NCBI RefSeq assembly: GCF_014069575.1
Contig: NZ_CP059675.1
Span: 868,001-932,000, forward strand
From: Schaalia sp. JY-X169
GTDB lineage: Bacteria > Actinomycetota > Actinomycetes > Actinomycetales > Actinomycetaceae
Length of the DNA: 64,000 bases
Direction: 5' to 3'
The position numbers were made by a program, and so were the translations under genes. Position 1 is the stretch's first letter. Every line of letters begins with the position of its first letter. Shown here piece after piece: positions 45,389 through 53,577 of the stretch. The notes beneath the pieces were generated by a model. The model made no database searches. It saw nothing but the letters and a program-made list of their open reading frames with translations, and was not told where the DNA came from.

Positions 45389-46541
45389 GTGCACTCTTCA
45401 CAAAGTCGGTGAGCGTATCAACCACCAGTGCTCGCTGTTCCTTGGAGAGCGCAGATCCGCTCGGCAAAGTCAGCCCTGTTGCGAAGAGTTGCTCGCTGAT
45501 GCCGTTGGTTATGGCTGGTGCGCCCTCGAACACCGGCTGCAGGTGCATGGGCTTCCACAGTGGTCTGGTTTCAATGTTGTGCTCGGCTAAAGCTGCGGTG
45601 AGCTCAGCGGGGGAGAAGCCTGCTGTGTCCTCATCTACAAGGATCGCGGTGAGCCAGCAGTTGTCTTCCTGCTCGTCCTCGTCATCCACCTGGGCCTGGA
45701 AGACGGTGACGCCGGGGACGCCCTCGAACAATGCCTTGTAGGTGGAGCGCATCTCACGACGCCTGCCGATCATCTCATCCAAGCGGGAAAGTTGGGCGCG
45801 TCCCAGGGCAGCCAAGATGTTGCTCATACGGTAGTTGAAACCGATGTCGACGTGCTCGTAGTGGGGGACGGGCTGGCGTGCCTGCGTTGCCAGGTAGCGG
45901 ACCTTGTCCGCAAGTTCCTTGTTGTCGGTCAGGAACATGCCACCACCGGATGTGGTCATCACCTTGTTGCCGTTGAAGGACAGGATTGCGGCCTCACCGA
46001 AACTGCCGGCTGGGTGGCCGTCAAGGCTGGCGCCAAAGGACTCGGCCGCATCCGAGAACACCGGGATGCCGTACTGATTGGCTAGTTCGATGATGGCCGG
46101 GTAGTCTGCCATCTTTCCAAGCAAATCCACGGGGATAATCGCGGCGACGTGCGCGTGGGAGGACGCTAGTGTCTCTAACGCTTCGGCGAGGAGGGCGGGG
46201 TCCATGTTGCCGGTCTCGTCACAGTCCACAAAGTACGGCTGCGCACCGGTGTAGGTGATGGCGTTGGCTGTCGCTGCGAACGTCATTGATGAGGTAACCA
46301 CAGTGTCGCCCGGTCCCACACTCATCGCGAGCAGACCAAGATGCAGGGCAGCAGTTCCGGAACTCAGCGCCACGGCATAAGCACGGCCTGTGCGGGCAGC
46401 GACCTCGTCCTCGAATGCGTCCACCTCCGGACCCAGGGGAGCGACCCATCCGCCGCGGAGGGCCTTCTCTACGTACTCTCGTTCCAGTTCCCCAACGTCG
46501 GGGGATGACATGTAGATGCGTTCTGCGGCTGAGGGTTGCAC
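45381..46541 (-). CDS. pglE: DegT/DnrJ/EryC1/StrS aminotransferase, PglE type
   Basis: A 386-residue PLP enzyme. The N-terminus ERIYMSSPDVGELEREYVEK and WVAPLGPEVDAFEDEVA are typical of PglE/LegC-like sugar aminotransferases. The Schiff-base lysine lies in ILSFNGNKVMTTSGGG, preceded by FSDAAESFGA; GFNYRMSNILAALGRAQL and RPLWKPMHLQPVF complete the family pattern. It would aminate the UDP-4-keto sugar made by the PglF-type enzyme, using glutamate. GTG start. First gene of the leftward pglE-pglC-pglD operon. Confidence 0.91.
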   Translation of the reverse strand: MQPSAAERIYMSSPDVGELEREYVEKALRGGWVAPLGPEVDAFEDEVAARTGRAYAVALSSGTAALHLGLLAMSVGPGDTVVTSSMTFAATANAITYTGAQPYFVDCDETGNMDPALLAEALETLASSHAHVAAIIPVDLLGKMADYPAIIELANQYGIPVFSDAAESFGASLDGHPAGSFGEAAILSFNGNKVMTTSGGGMFLTDNKELADKVRYLATQARQPVPHYEHVDIGFNYRMSNILAALGRAQLSRLDEMIGRRREMRSTYKALFEGVPGVTVFQAQVDDEDEQEDNCWLTAILVDEDTAGFSPAELTAALAEHNIETRPLWKPMHLQPVFEGAPAITNGISEQLFATGLTLPSGSALSKEQRALVVDTLTDFVKSARG

Positions 46542-46989
46542 GGTGTTACCACTACTCCACGTTCTTGGGTGAGGCCAGTTTGGTCACGTGTTCAGCTTAG
46601 GTCGGGTAAGGGGCGCGGTGATCGCCGCGGGTAGTTATCTTGGACATAGGCAATATGACCGTGTGATGGAAAGGGAGTGGTGGCTGGTGGGGGGAGTCTG
46701 GGCCATTCTCGGTGGAGGCTGCTCAGGTCGTGGGTCTGGGTGGTAAGAACTTCTCCACGTTCGTAAATCGTCTCATTGCTGCCGAAGTTGCGGCCCAAGA
46801 GGTGTCTGGCTCGATGTGCATGTCCGGAGGTCATGGGGTCGCAGGTTTCCGGTCAGCCCGACCACGAACTCGCGGTACCTCGAGACATTCGCTTTTTTGT
46901 TGGTAAGATCTGATCCGGTCATCTCAAACTCATCACTTTGACCCCGTTTGCTGCCTTTGAACGGCCAGAGCGGTTCGTTTCCAAGACCC
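46542..46989. other. Promoter side of the pgl operon and unassigned DNA
   Basis: About 450 bases with no supported gene. The first 100 bases should carry the pglE promoter. A GC hairpin CGCGG/CCGCG is at about 46616-46630. The rest is low-information DNA at the border of the mobile-element remnants. Confidence 0.4.
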
Positions 46990-47160
46990 ACGTCGGGGTT
47001 GGCAGTGACGCATGAGGTATTGTCGCGCAACCCGATGGATCACGTCTCGCGTCTGCGTCGGCCAGTGTTGACGCGGAGCGCGCTGGCGCCTGAGGAGGCG
47101 AATGCGATTCACGCCGCGATCGCGTACGCGGCTGAGACGATGTCCGTAGCCGTCGTCGCA
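46990..47160 (+). pseudogene. Tyrosine recombinase (integrase) fragment
   Basis: A short stretch of translated sequence reads GLAVTHEVLSRNPMDHVSRL, then RRP, then ALAPEEANAIHAAIAYAAET. This matches the end of the core-binding domain and linker of actinobacterial phage-type integrases (usual form RHEVLxxNP, then RRP, then ALTPxEVNAIRAAI). Neither the N-terminal domain nor the catalytic Arg/His/Tyr core is found around it; the frame ends at 47193. A decayed relic of an integrated element. Confidence 0.65.
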
Positions 47161-47345
47161 GCGCCTCTCACCATCAGCATGGACACGGGTTGACACGGCG
47201 CCGGACTACAGGCGATCGAAGAGATGCAGCGGCGATGGCAGGCTGCACGCTAGCGGCGGACATGGCGGATGACGGTCCTGTCCCCGCCCGGCGTGCGGTC
47301 ATCGACCCGCTGAGAGCACGTCTGAGAGTGGCTGCTTCGGGTAGC
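47161..47345. other. Degenerate DNA, no gene
   Basis: Sequence between the integrase fragment and the small membrane ORF. No motif I can support. Confidence 0.4.
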
Positions 47346-47531
47346 CTACTTCAGACGACTAAGCCGGCGGCACGTGATGTACTTCAGTACCCGAAGCGCT
47401 GTTTGTCGACGAATAGAATCCTGAGTGAATAGTGCTACTGCGATGACGCACGCTCGTATCAACCCATGCAGTAAAACTGCAGATGAGGTGAGAACGATCA
47501 GCGGCGCGAGGGAGCCGAACCCGTAGAGCAT
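47346..47531 (-). CDS. Possible small membrane protein
   Basis: From the ATG at 47531, about 61 residues: a hydrophobic first half (LAPLIVLTSSAVLLHGLIRA, then CVIAVALF) and a basic tail (SIRRQTALRVLKYITCRRLS). This resembles small actinobacterial one- or two-helix proteins with an RRxxALxVLKxL tail. The ribosome binding site is weak, and it sits in decayed DNA, so it may be a relic. Confidence 0.35.
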   Translation of the reverse strand: MLYGFGSLAPLIVLTSSAVLLHGLIRACVIAVALFTQDSIRRQTALRVLKYITCRRLSRLK

Positions 47532-47690
47532 TGTCAAATCCGATTTGAGCGCGACTTATCATCGCTAAGTGCTGCCAAGTCCAGCAGGCTCAGGTTAGAG
47601 TTAGGGTGCGCTTCCTGAAGCGGGCCAACTAAATGGACGCCAGTCTCGGAGCGCGGGACTAGGCACCCCTTGGGCACCCTCCCCTTCCAG

Positions 47691-48062
47691 TCACGGCCTA
47701 CCGCCTTCCGGCAAGAATAGCCAGTCCTTCGAACACCGGCAACTCGCTCTCCAGCTTACATTATGTGAATCGTTGCACGTTGGACCACATCTTTCCAAAC
47801 CCTTGGCATCCCCGTGAGAGACTTCGACTCTGCAGACAGGGAACGTGGAGTTTTCAATCTTTGCGCGACTCGTCAGGTGCTCGGCTTTCCGAGTGGGATC
47901 TTGACTCATGCTCGCGTAGATACGCTCCGCGGACACAATGGCGGCGTGCAAGTCCGGGTGTTCTCGGACAAAGAAGGTCATGCATGAATACACGTTGTGA
48001 AGCGGTGGATGCCGTGGAATCGCAACGACATGATGCGGCGTGGGCGAGGCTGAGGCGGTCAT
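47691..48062 (-). CDS. Hypothetical protein in the remnant region
   Basis: A 123-residue frame whose ATG is preceded by AAAGGA at seven bases spacing, the main reason for listing it. The middle reads FFVREHPDLHAAIVSAERIY; the C-terminal third is rich in Cys, His and Arg. No family recognised. Given the decayed surroundings it could be a chance frame behind an old ribosome binding site. Confidence 0.35.
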   Translation of the reverse strand: MTASASPTPHHVVAIPRHPPLHNVYSCMTFFVREHPDLHAAIVSAERIYASMSQDPTRKAEHLTSRAKIENSTFPVCRVEVSHGDAKGLERCGPTCNDSHNVSWRASCRCSKDWLFLPEGGRP

Positions 48063-48263
48063 CGTTAGGTCCTTTCGAGTGAATTCTTACGTATGCATCT
48101 GATGAGCGCTCGCGCTACTGGGGTGCGTTTTGGGAGTGACCGGATCAGCGTTCTTCGCTGTTTTGGGGTCTTCGTCGACGGACGGTTTTACCATCGCAGG
48201 GCTAAGCATCTCTATGTACTCCCGACTCCCGCCATACGAACACTGCTTTATTTAGTACATCGG

Positions 48264-48289
48264 GGTTTGAGTCCCGCTAGTTCCACCCA
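48264..48289 (+). other. tRNA 3'-end-like sequence, candidate attachment-site relic
   Basis: GGGTTTGAGTCCCGC followed by TAGTTCCACC has the form of a tRNA T-loop (GG-TTYGAGT-CC), the 3' acceptor strand and the discriminator base. The sequence to its left does not complete a T-stem or the rest of a tRNA. This is what one expects at the far end of an element integrated into a tRNA gene. It lies next to the broken serine recombinase. Confidence 0.35.
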
Positions 48290-48319
48290 AGACCGGTGCG
48301 CGAACACCTCTGGTCCATT

Positions 48320-49320
48320 CAGCCGGACAAAATCGCCGAAACTCCGGCACGCATCTCGACGCGAAGATCCTCATGGGTGATCCGATGAAGATACGACTGA
48401 ACGGTGCGTTGTTCGTCTGCTTCCGAGCAGGATCCGACGTAGCAGTGAGGCAGCGGGAGTGGGCGCCATCGAGAAGATCAAAAACGTCAGTGCTACGCTG
48501 CACGATGTAGGCCAGACCCTGGCTGAGACGTTCGCGTTCTCCTGCGATCCGAGCCAACTCCTGCGACAGCTTCTTGTGATCTTCGGTGAGCATCTCACAC
48601 GGGATGCCGCCTGAGTAACAGAGGCCGAGCAGCTTCTCCTGACGCGAGATCAGAGCCTCAGTCTGCTCGTCGAGTTCGGCCAGACTCTGCGCATTGTCAC
48701 ACGCGTGGCGGTCGAGTCGTCGGAGGTGAGACTGCCCCACCTGCCGCTGCGTCTGTCGTTACCCCGAGGAGTCATTGCGCCGTATCCCCATTTGCCACCG
48801 AGACGGTAACCTCGTGCGATCAAAGACACCTGACGCCGTTCATGGCGACCACGCCCTCTTAGTATGTATCGGTCAGCACCCAGTGAAAGCTCGTGACCGT
48901 GGGAACAGCAGCCGGTCGTGCCGGGGCAGGTCGTGTTTGCAGACCCCACTTCTTGAGCCCAGCTACGAGTTGAGCGACGTTCCACTCGCCGGTTGCGTAT
49001 GCCTTGAATGCACCCACGACATGCGGAGCTCTTTCTGCGTCGATCACGACGGTTCGGACCTCCCGACCGTCAGCGGGCTGTCATGGAACATTGCCGTAGC
49101 TGATCGGTGCGTGACTCGGCATGCCGCCACGCATGGCTTTCTGACGCATCCCTCTTATGACTTCTTGCGCAAGGTTGCGGGAGTGGAATTCGGTAAACGA
49201 AGCCATGATCACGGGCAGCAATACGCCGTTCGGAGTTGTGTCGATCCCCTCTGTGCTTGCTGCCAGTTCATATCGTGCTGGGCTGGGATCGAGAAGCCGT
49301 CACTCCGGCTTCCTCTCTCC
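48320..49320 (-). pseudogene. Large serine recombinase (resolvase/integrase), degraded
   Basis: Reading leftward, pieces of one recombinase appear in order. The resolvase-domain end is STEGIDTTPNGVLLPVIMAS then FTEFHSRNLAQEVIRGM (about 49290-49110). The recombinase domain is IDAERAPHVVGAFKAYATGE then WNVAQLVAGL (49047-48880), followed by HWVLTDTY. The C-terminal coiled coil is ALISRQEKLLGLCYSGGIPC then LTEDHKKLSQELARIAGERE and ending in FSRIFIG (about 48650-48390). An in-frame TGA at 49081-49083 and TAA at 48859-48861, plus a frame change before 48740, break it. The N-terminal catalytic serine region is not found. Remnant of a phage or integrative element. Confidence 0.75.
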
Positions 49321-49532
49321 ACTTGGGCGCAGTGGCTACACAGAGAGACGTACGAGACGGTCGACAGCGGCGAGGACACAGAATGAATTGAAGTTGGAAC
49401 GTTAGAAGGTTCAGATGGACGGCCTCTCATCATGTGAGAACGCGTGTGGTGTAAGGCAAGCCATACGAATTGCTTCCCAGTATGACCACGTTCCTCGATA
49501 GTGTGACTTGTAAGCGAGAGAGGTGGGTGCGC
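49321..49532. other. Region before the membrane/coiled-coil gene
   Basis: About 210 bases with no supported gene; the resolvase N-terminus should have been here but is not recognisable. The last bases hold GAGAGAGG (about 49515-49522), the ribosome binding site used for the next gene. Confidence 0.4.
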
Positions 49533-50108
49533 GTGGAACCTGTGGTCTTTACCCAGCTCGTCATTGCCGCTGCGACGCTGCTCGCGTCATTGGGTGGCTA
49601 CTTGCTTGCCGGAGTGAATGAGCGCCGCCGCGATGCTCGGACGCTGGCGCGCGAGATGGAGCTTCGCGGTGCCGAGCGAGCGTCACGGCGTGACGATGCG
49701 GCGCATGCCTTCCAGCGCGAGACCCTACTGGCGCTTCAGGATGCAGTTCAGCTCATGGCGCGGCTTACCTACAAGGCGATGCACTTTGATCACATGCAGG
49801 CACGTGGACATAAATACACACAGCTTCCCGACGCTCTCAGTGATGACATACACTCCAACGGTGTCGAGGTGCGCCGTCTGGCAACCCGCGTGCTCGATCC
49901 CGGAGTTCGTGCCGCCGTTGACGCCTTCGACGAGACATCTGCTCGTCTGTCCACCTCGCCGCGACACCTCGATGGACTCACTGGTGACGAGTTGGAGAAC
50001 CGGGCCGCGGTTAGCATGGTGGAACTAAACGACGGGTATCAGGCCCTCACGTCTATTCTAGGGGAGGCTCTGCGACGTGAGATCGCGTGGAAACCTGACA
50101 TCGAGTGA
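49533..50108 (+). CDS. Hypothetical protein with N-terminal membrane helix and coiled coil
   Basis: About 191 residues from the GTG at 49533, ten bases after GAGAGAGG; earlier in-frame starts at 49470 and 49482 lack a ribosome binding site. One membrane helix (VVFTQLVIAAATLLASLGGY) is followed by a long charged helical region (ERRRDARTLAREMELRGAER and beyond) likely to form a coiled coil. I do not recognise the family. It is the first intact gene after the recombinase relics and the left-most gene of the defence-like island. Confidence 0.6.
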   Translation: MEPVVFTQLVIAAATLLASLGGYLLAGVNERRRDARTLAREMELRGAERASRRDDAAHAFQRETLLALQDAVQLMARLTYKAMHFDHMQARGHKYTQLPDALSDDIHSNGVEVRRLATRVLDPGVRAAVDAFDETSARLSTSPRHLDGLTGDELENRAAVSMVELNDGYQALTSILGEALRREIAWKPDIE

Positions 50109-50153
50109 TGTCCCCTTGCTGAGGTTCGCGAGATCACTGCTGCACCCGGCACC

Positions 50154-50411
50154 TTTGACTAGGTGAGCGGAGAACGACCTTGGTAGCATCGTTATGTGGA
50201 AACAGCTCAAACCGTCCTGCTGACGGCAGAGGCGCTACGGTCTCGCATGCGTGATCTACAGGCTGCTGTGTCTAGGTACTATGCGGCCACCGGCAATCAT
50301 GCCGATTTCGTGCCTGAGCTTCGTGCGTTTATTACGCATACACAAGCGATCAATGATCTCCTGACGGAATCAATCGCCGATAAGACGTCCTTCAAAACAG
50401 CCCTTGTCGCA
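50154..50411 (+). repeat. Left copy of a 258-bp target duplication (truncated gene 5' end)
   Basis: This segment repeats 52105-52371 almost exactly, starting at TTTGACTAGGTGAGCGG and ending at CCCTTGTCGCA. The only difference noticed is loss of 9 bases: the right copy has an extra GAGGCAGAG in a GCAGAGGAGGCAGAGG context. It contains the upstream region and first about 70 codons of the 52147 gene, whose frame here is cut by the IS. It is a dead 5' fragment. Confidence 0.93.
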
Positions 50412-52105
50412 CCTGACTTGGACCACCTGGGGCTCTTTTGGTGTGTTGGGTTTGTGTTTGTGCTGGTCATGGGTGGTTTGGGTTTGGGGTTTGGGTAACT
50501 AACGGGGTTGGTAGAATGCCCAGGTGAGTCCCTTTTTGCGTAAAGTTCCCACCGCTTCGGGGGCGACCGCGGTGCAGATCGTGGATAAGAGTGGGGGCCA
50601 GTACCGCATTGTTGAGCATCTGGGGTCAGCTCACAGCCCCGGTGAGCTTGCCGCACTAATGCAGGTAGGTCGGGAGCGGTTGCATCCGGGTCAAGAGGAA
50701 CTGGATTTAGGTTTAGACCCAGCCGTGCGTGGTGGGGCTGTTGTGCAGTCTCAGTCATCACGCTTGTTGGTGGAAGTGATCCAGAATGCGTGGGATGCTC
50801 TGGGGTTTGATGTAATTGCAGATGAGGGGTTCTTTCAACTGGTCCTGGCCCGTTTGGTGGAGCCAACTTCAATGGTTGATAGTCGCCGCGTGTTGGAAGA
50901 ACTGGGGGTCACCCCCGTGCATTACTCAACCTTCAAACGAGCCTTGACGCGGGCTGGGGAGCGTGATTACCGGGGCCAAATCGCGAAGGCCTGTTTCAAT
51001 CATTCCCTGGTTACGAGTGGCTTGTCTTTGCTGCTTTACGACGTGACGACCTTGTATTTTGAGGCTGAGAAGGAGGATGACTACCGCAAAGTTGGGTTCT
51101 CTAAAGAACGCCGGGTTGACCTCAAATCGTGGTGGGCTTACTGGTGGATCGGGCGGGTTTCCCTTTAGAGATCCACTGTTTTGCTGGTAACAAACCCGAA
51201 ACCCAAACCATCCTTCCAGTCATCAAAGCCTTCGCTGACCGTAATAACGTGGTTGACATGGTGGTGGTAGCAGATGCGGGAATGCTGTCAGCCACCAACC
51301 TGGATGCCATCGAGGAAGCCGGGTTGCGGTTCATTGTGGGATCGCGAATGACGAAAGCACCCCAGGACCTGGCGGGCCACTTCCACTGGCACGGCAGTGA
51401 CGCTACCGATGGTCAAATCGTTGACACCACTACCTTGAAACGCGGTAAGCCCCGCCCTGACCCGGAGGGCAGTGTTCCTCTCACTCAGCCGGTGTGGGAC
51501 CCAAACAATGCGGCCCACGCCAGGTCGTGGCGCACGGTGTGGCAACACCGCCACAAACGCGCAGTCAGGGACCGTCACACTCTCCAGAAGCAGCGTGAAC
51601 GAGCCGAAGCAGTCATCAGCGGTGAAAGGCCCGGTAAAGCGGCCAGGTTTGTGAAAACCACTGGCACCAAACGTGTTTTTGACCAAGCCACTTTTGAGCG
51701 GGCCCTCCTGCTTGCCGGGTGGAAAGGCTACATCACTAACATCCCTAAAACCGTGATGGACGCCCAAGAGATCGTGGGGTCTTACCACGAGTTGTGGCAT
51801 GTGGAGCAGTCTTTCCGCATGAGTAAAACCGATCTGCAGGCTCGCCCTATCTTCCATCGTGAGCGAGATGCTGTTGAAGCCCATTTGACCGTGGTGTTCA
51901 CGGCTCTCGCCATCAACCGCTACCTCTACGCAGCAACTGGGATCACCTTGAAAAAACTGGTGCAAACCCTACGGCCCTTGCAAGACGTCACCATTCAGAT
52001 CAGCGGCCAACAAATCACCGCCACCCCCAAAATCAGCACCCAAACACAAAAAATACTCACCAACCTCAAAACCAACACGGGTAACTAAAGTGGTCCAACT
52101 CAGGT
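50411..52105 (+). mobile_element. IS1634-family insertion sequence
   Basis: About 1695 bp. The ends form imperfect inverted repeats: ACCTGACTTGGACCACCT at 50411-50428 and, in reverse, ACCTGAGTTGGACCACTT ending at 52105. It carries one transposase gene (frameshifted). It is flanked by direct repeats of about 258-267 bp. The founding element IS1634 of Mycoplasma mycoides is known for generating unusually long, variable target repeats, which this insertion matches. Confidence 0.88.
50524..52088 (+). pseudogene. IS1634-family transposase, broken by a one-base deletion
   Basis: Two frames together encode a full-length transposase of about 520 residues. The first (50524-51167) includes the first catalytic Asp region LLLYDVTTLYFEAE and reaches GFSKERRVD. 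The second (51129-52088) continues VVGLLVDRAGFPLEIHCFAG with the second Asp in MVVVADAGMLSATN and the Glu in YHELWHVEQSFRMSKTDLQA. The family usually reads ERRVDPQIVVGLL at the join, so one C is missing at about 51119-51123 (GACCTCAAATC for GACCCTCAAATC). Unless this is a sequencing error or a slippage site, the element cannot move by itself. Confidence 0.88.
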
Positions 52106-52371
52106 TTGACTAGGTGAGCGGAGAACGACCTTGGTAGCATCGTTATGTGGAAACAGCTCAAACCGTCCTGCTGACGGCAGAGGAGGCAGAGGCGCTACGG
52201 TCTCGCATGCGTGATCTACAGGCTGCTGTGTCTAGGTACTATGCGGCCACCGGCAATCATGCCGATTTCGTGCCTGAGCTTCGTGCGTTTATTACGCATA
52301 CACAAGCGATCAATGATCTCCTGACGGAATCAATCGCCGATAAGACGTCCTTCAAAACAGCCCTTGTCGCA
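52105..52371 (+). repeat. Right copy of the long target duplication
   Basis: Matches 50154-50411. Because this copy carries the upstream region plus start of the gene, the gene beyond it is complete despite the insertion. Confidence 0.93.
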
Positions 52372-53223
52372 CAAGGAGAAGACGCGAAGAATCTAATACG
52401 AGGTATCAAGTACATCCGTAATGTTGATCAGCACCTTCTCTATACTGTTGCACCGGACTCCGAGAACGGGCATTTGGTCGGAGGGACATTCGGAATGCGC
52501 CTTTTTCCTGTTTGGAAGTCAATACCCCCCGAGATACATGATCAGCTGCGTCCTGGGACTCAGAAGCTGCAGCCTGCTTTTGAAGACCGCCTTGTGGGGC
52601 GGGAGATCTGGAGCTCAATGATGGACGTGCTTCGCCTTTTCGGAGCGCTGATACCTGATGCAGTACATCGCGATGGCAAAAACGAGTGGTCAGGATTCCC
52701 TCTAATGTCCCAACCGGGCATGGGATATCCACTTCATCCGGAAGAGCCGCTTGATCATGCGCAAGTACATGACTGGCTTTCCAAGCGAGTGCCGAATGGA
52801 GATCTCCGTGTTGCGATGGGTCTCCGTGTCTACGAAGGCGTAAAGTACCTCTACGGAAACACGTGGGTCAGAGGCTATTCATTCACGCCATTTGTAGAAA
52901 CTGTAGACCAGGTGCGGGCGGATGTATCCGCGGGCTTCGTGTACTTGGCTTGCGAGGATATGTTCGTTCTGAAGTCTGCTAGCGATGAGTTCCCAGATGC
53001 ACTGCAAGGGGTGGTTCTCAGCTCAAGTGTCGATATCGACAAGCAAGGGCCGCGGATAACTGAGCGCCATCTCACTGAAGAATGGGTAACTCCCAATTCT
53101 GAGGCATTTTGGGACGACGTGAATATGGAGGTCCGCAAGGACTTGCCTGCGAGTTGGTTCTTCGAAGTTCGGCGTGCGCGTCGCCTAAACGCTCTTGTGC
53201 CTCCGTCCTTTACGCGCAGATAG
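52147..53223 (+). CDS. Hypothetical protein with a HEPN-like RX4H motif
   Basis: A 358-residue protein of no family I recognise. The N-terminal 100 residues are helical and end in NLIRGIKYIRNVDQHLLYTV; Arg91 to His96 (RNVDQH) fits the RX4H signature of HEPN ribonucleases and lies in a helix context like theirs. The rest is mixed alpha/beta with several Trp-rich patches (WSGFPLMSQPGMGYP, YGNTWVRGYSFTPF). GTG start at 52147; an ATG two bases earlier is out of frame. Its 5' end and upstream DNA exist twice because of the IS insertion. Position next to ietA/ietS-like genes suggests a defence role; HEPN assignment is tentative. Confidence 0.6.
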   Translation: METAQTVLLTAEEAEALRSRMRDLQAAVSRYYAATGNHADFVPELRAFITHTQAINDLLTESIADKTSFKTALVAQGEDAKNLIRGIKYIRNVDQHLLYTVAPDSENGHLVGGTFGMRLFPVWKSIPPEIHDQLRPGTQKLQPAFEDRLVGREIWSSMMDVLRLFGALIPDAVHRDGKNEWSGFPLMSQPGMGYPLHPEEPLDHAQVHDWLSKRVPNGDLRVAMGLRVYEGVKYLYGNTWVRGYSFTPFVETVDQVRADVSAGFVYLACEDMFVLKSASDEFPDALQGVVLSSSVDIDKQGPRITERHLTEEWVTPNSEAFWDDVNMEVRKDLPASWFFEVRRARRLNALVPPSFTRR

Positions 53224-53577
53224 TCGAGCGATCTCGGGAGGGCCTCGCACCCTATTTCAAGGTGTGGCTCTGGGCCTCCGTGGTCGGCGCTGGCCGTGGG
53301 TCGTCTGCAGTGCCGTCTGTGGCCTCGTTCGAATATGAGCCGTGTTCAGGGTAATAGCGGCCGTCATCAGTGAGCGCGGCTGACCAGCTCTCCCCGCTGC
53401 CGATCAGGGAGCGAAGATGCCCGACCCTCAGCGCCGTTGACACGAGAGACCGTTTGCCACAACAACACTACGATCAGGAACAAGCGTGCCTCGCATGGTG
53501 GGTCGCGACCACCGGTAGACTGAGGGTGCAGAAGTAGCAGCGGGAGGTAGCAGAGCGCAGGAGGGAGGTCGACGGTC
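53224..53577. other. Gap before the AAA ATPase gene, with a possible gene relic
   Basis: About 350 bases. On the minus strand, 53443-53252 translates to a piece reading SWSAALTDDGRYYPEHGSYS, resembling the W-x-LT-x-GRYYxEHG motif of several actinobacterial hypothetical proteins; it lacks a proper start and is probably a relic. The right end carries GGAGGGAGG (53561-53569), the ribosome binding site of the next gene. The island operon promoter should lie here. Confidence 0.4.

Noticed and set aside
46621-46670. AATATGACCGTGTGATGG near the pgl promoter as a third copy of the hairpin-loop dyad
   Set aside because: It resembles the loop of 35111-35228 for about 15 bases but has no flanking inverted arms.
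49470-49532. Longer N-terminus for the membrane/coiled-coil protein
   Set aside because: Starts at 49470 or 49482 lack a ribosome binding site, and GAGAGAGG precedes the GTG at 49533 at a normal distance.
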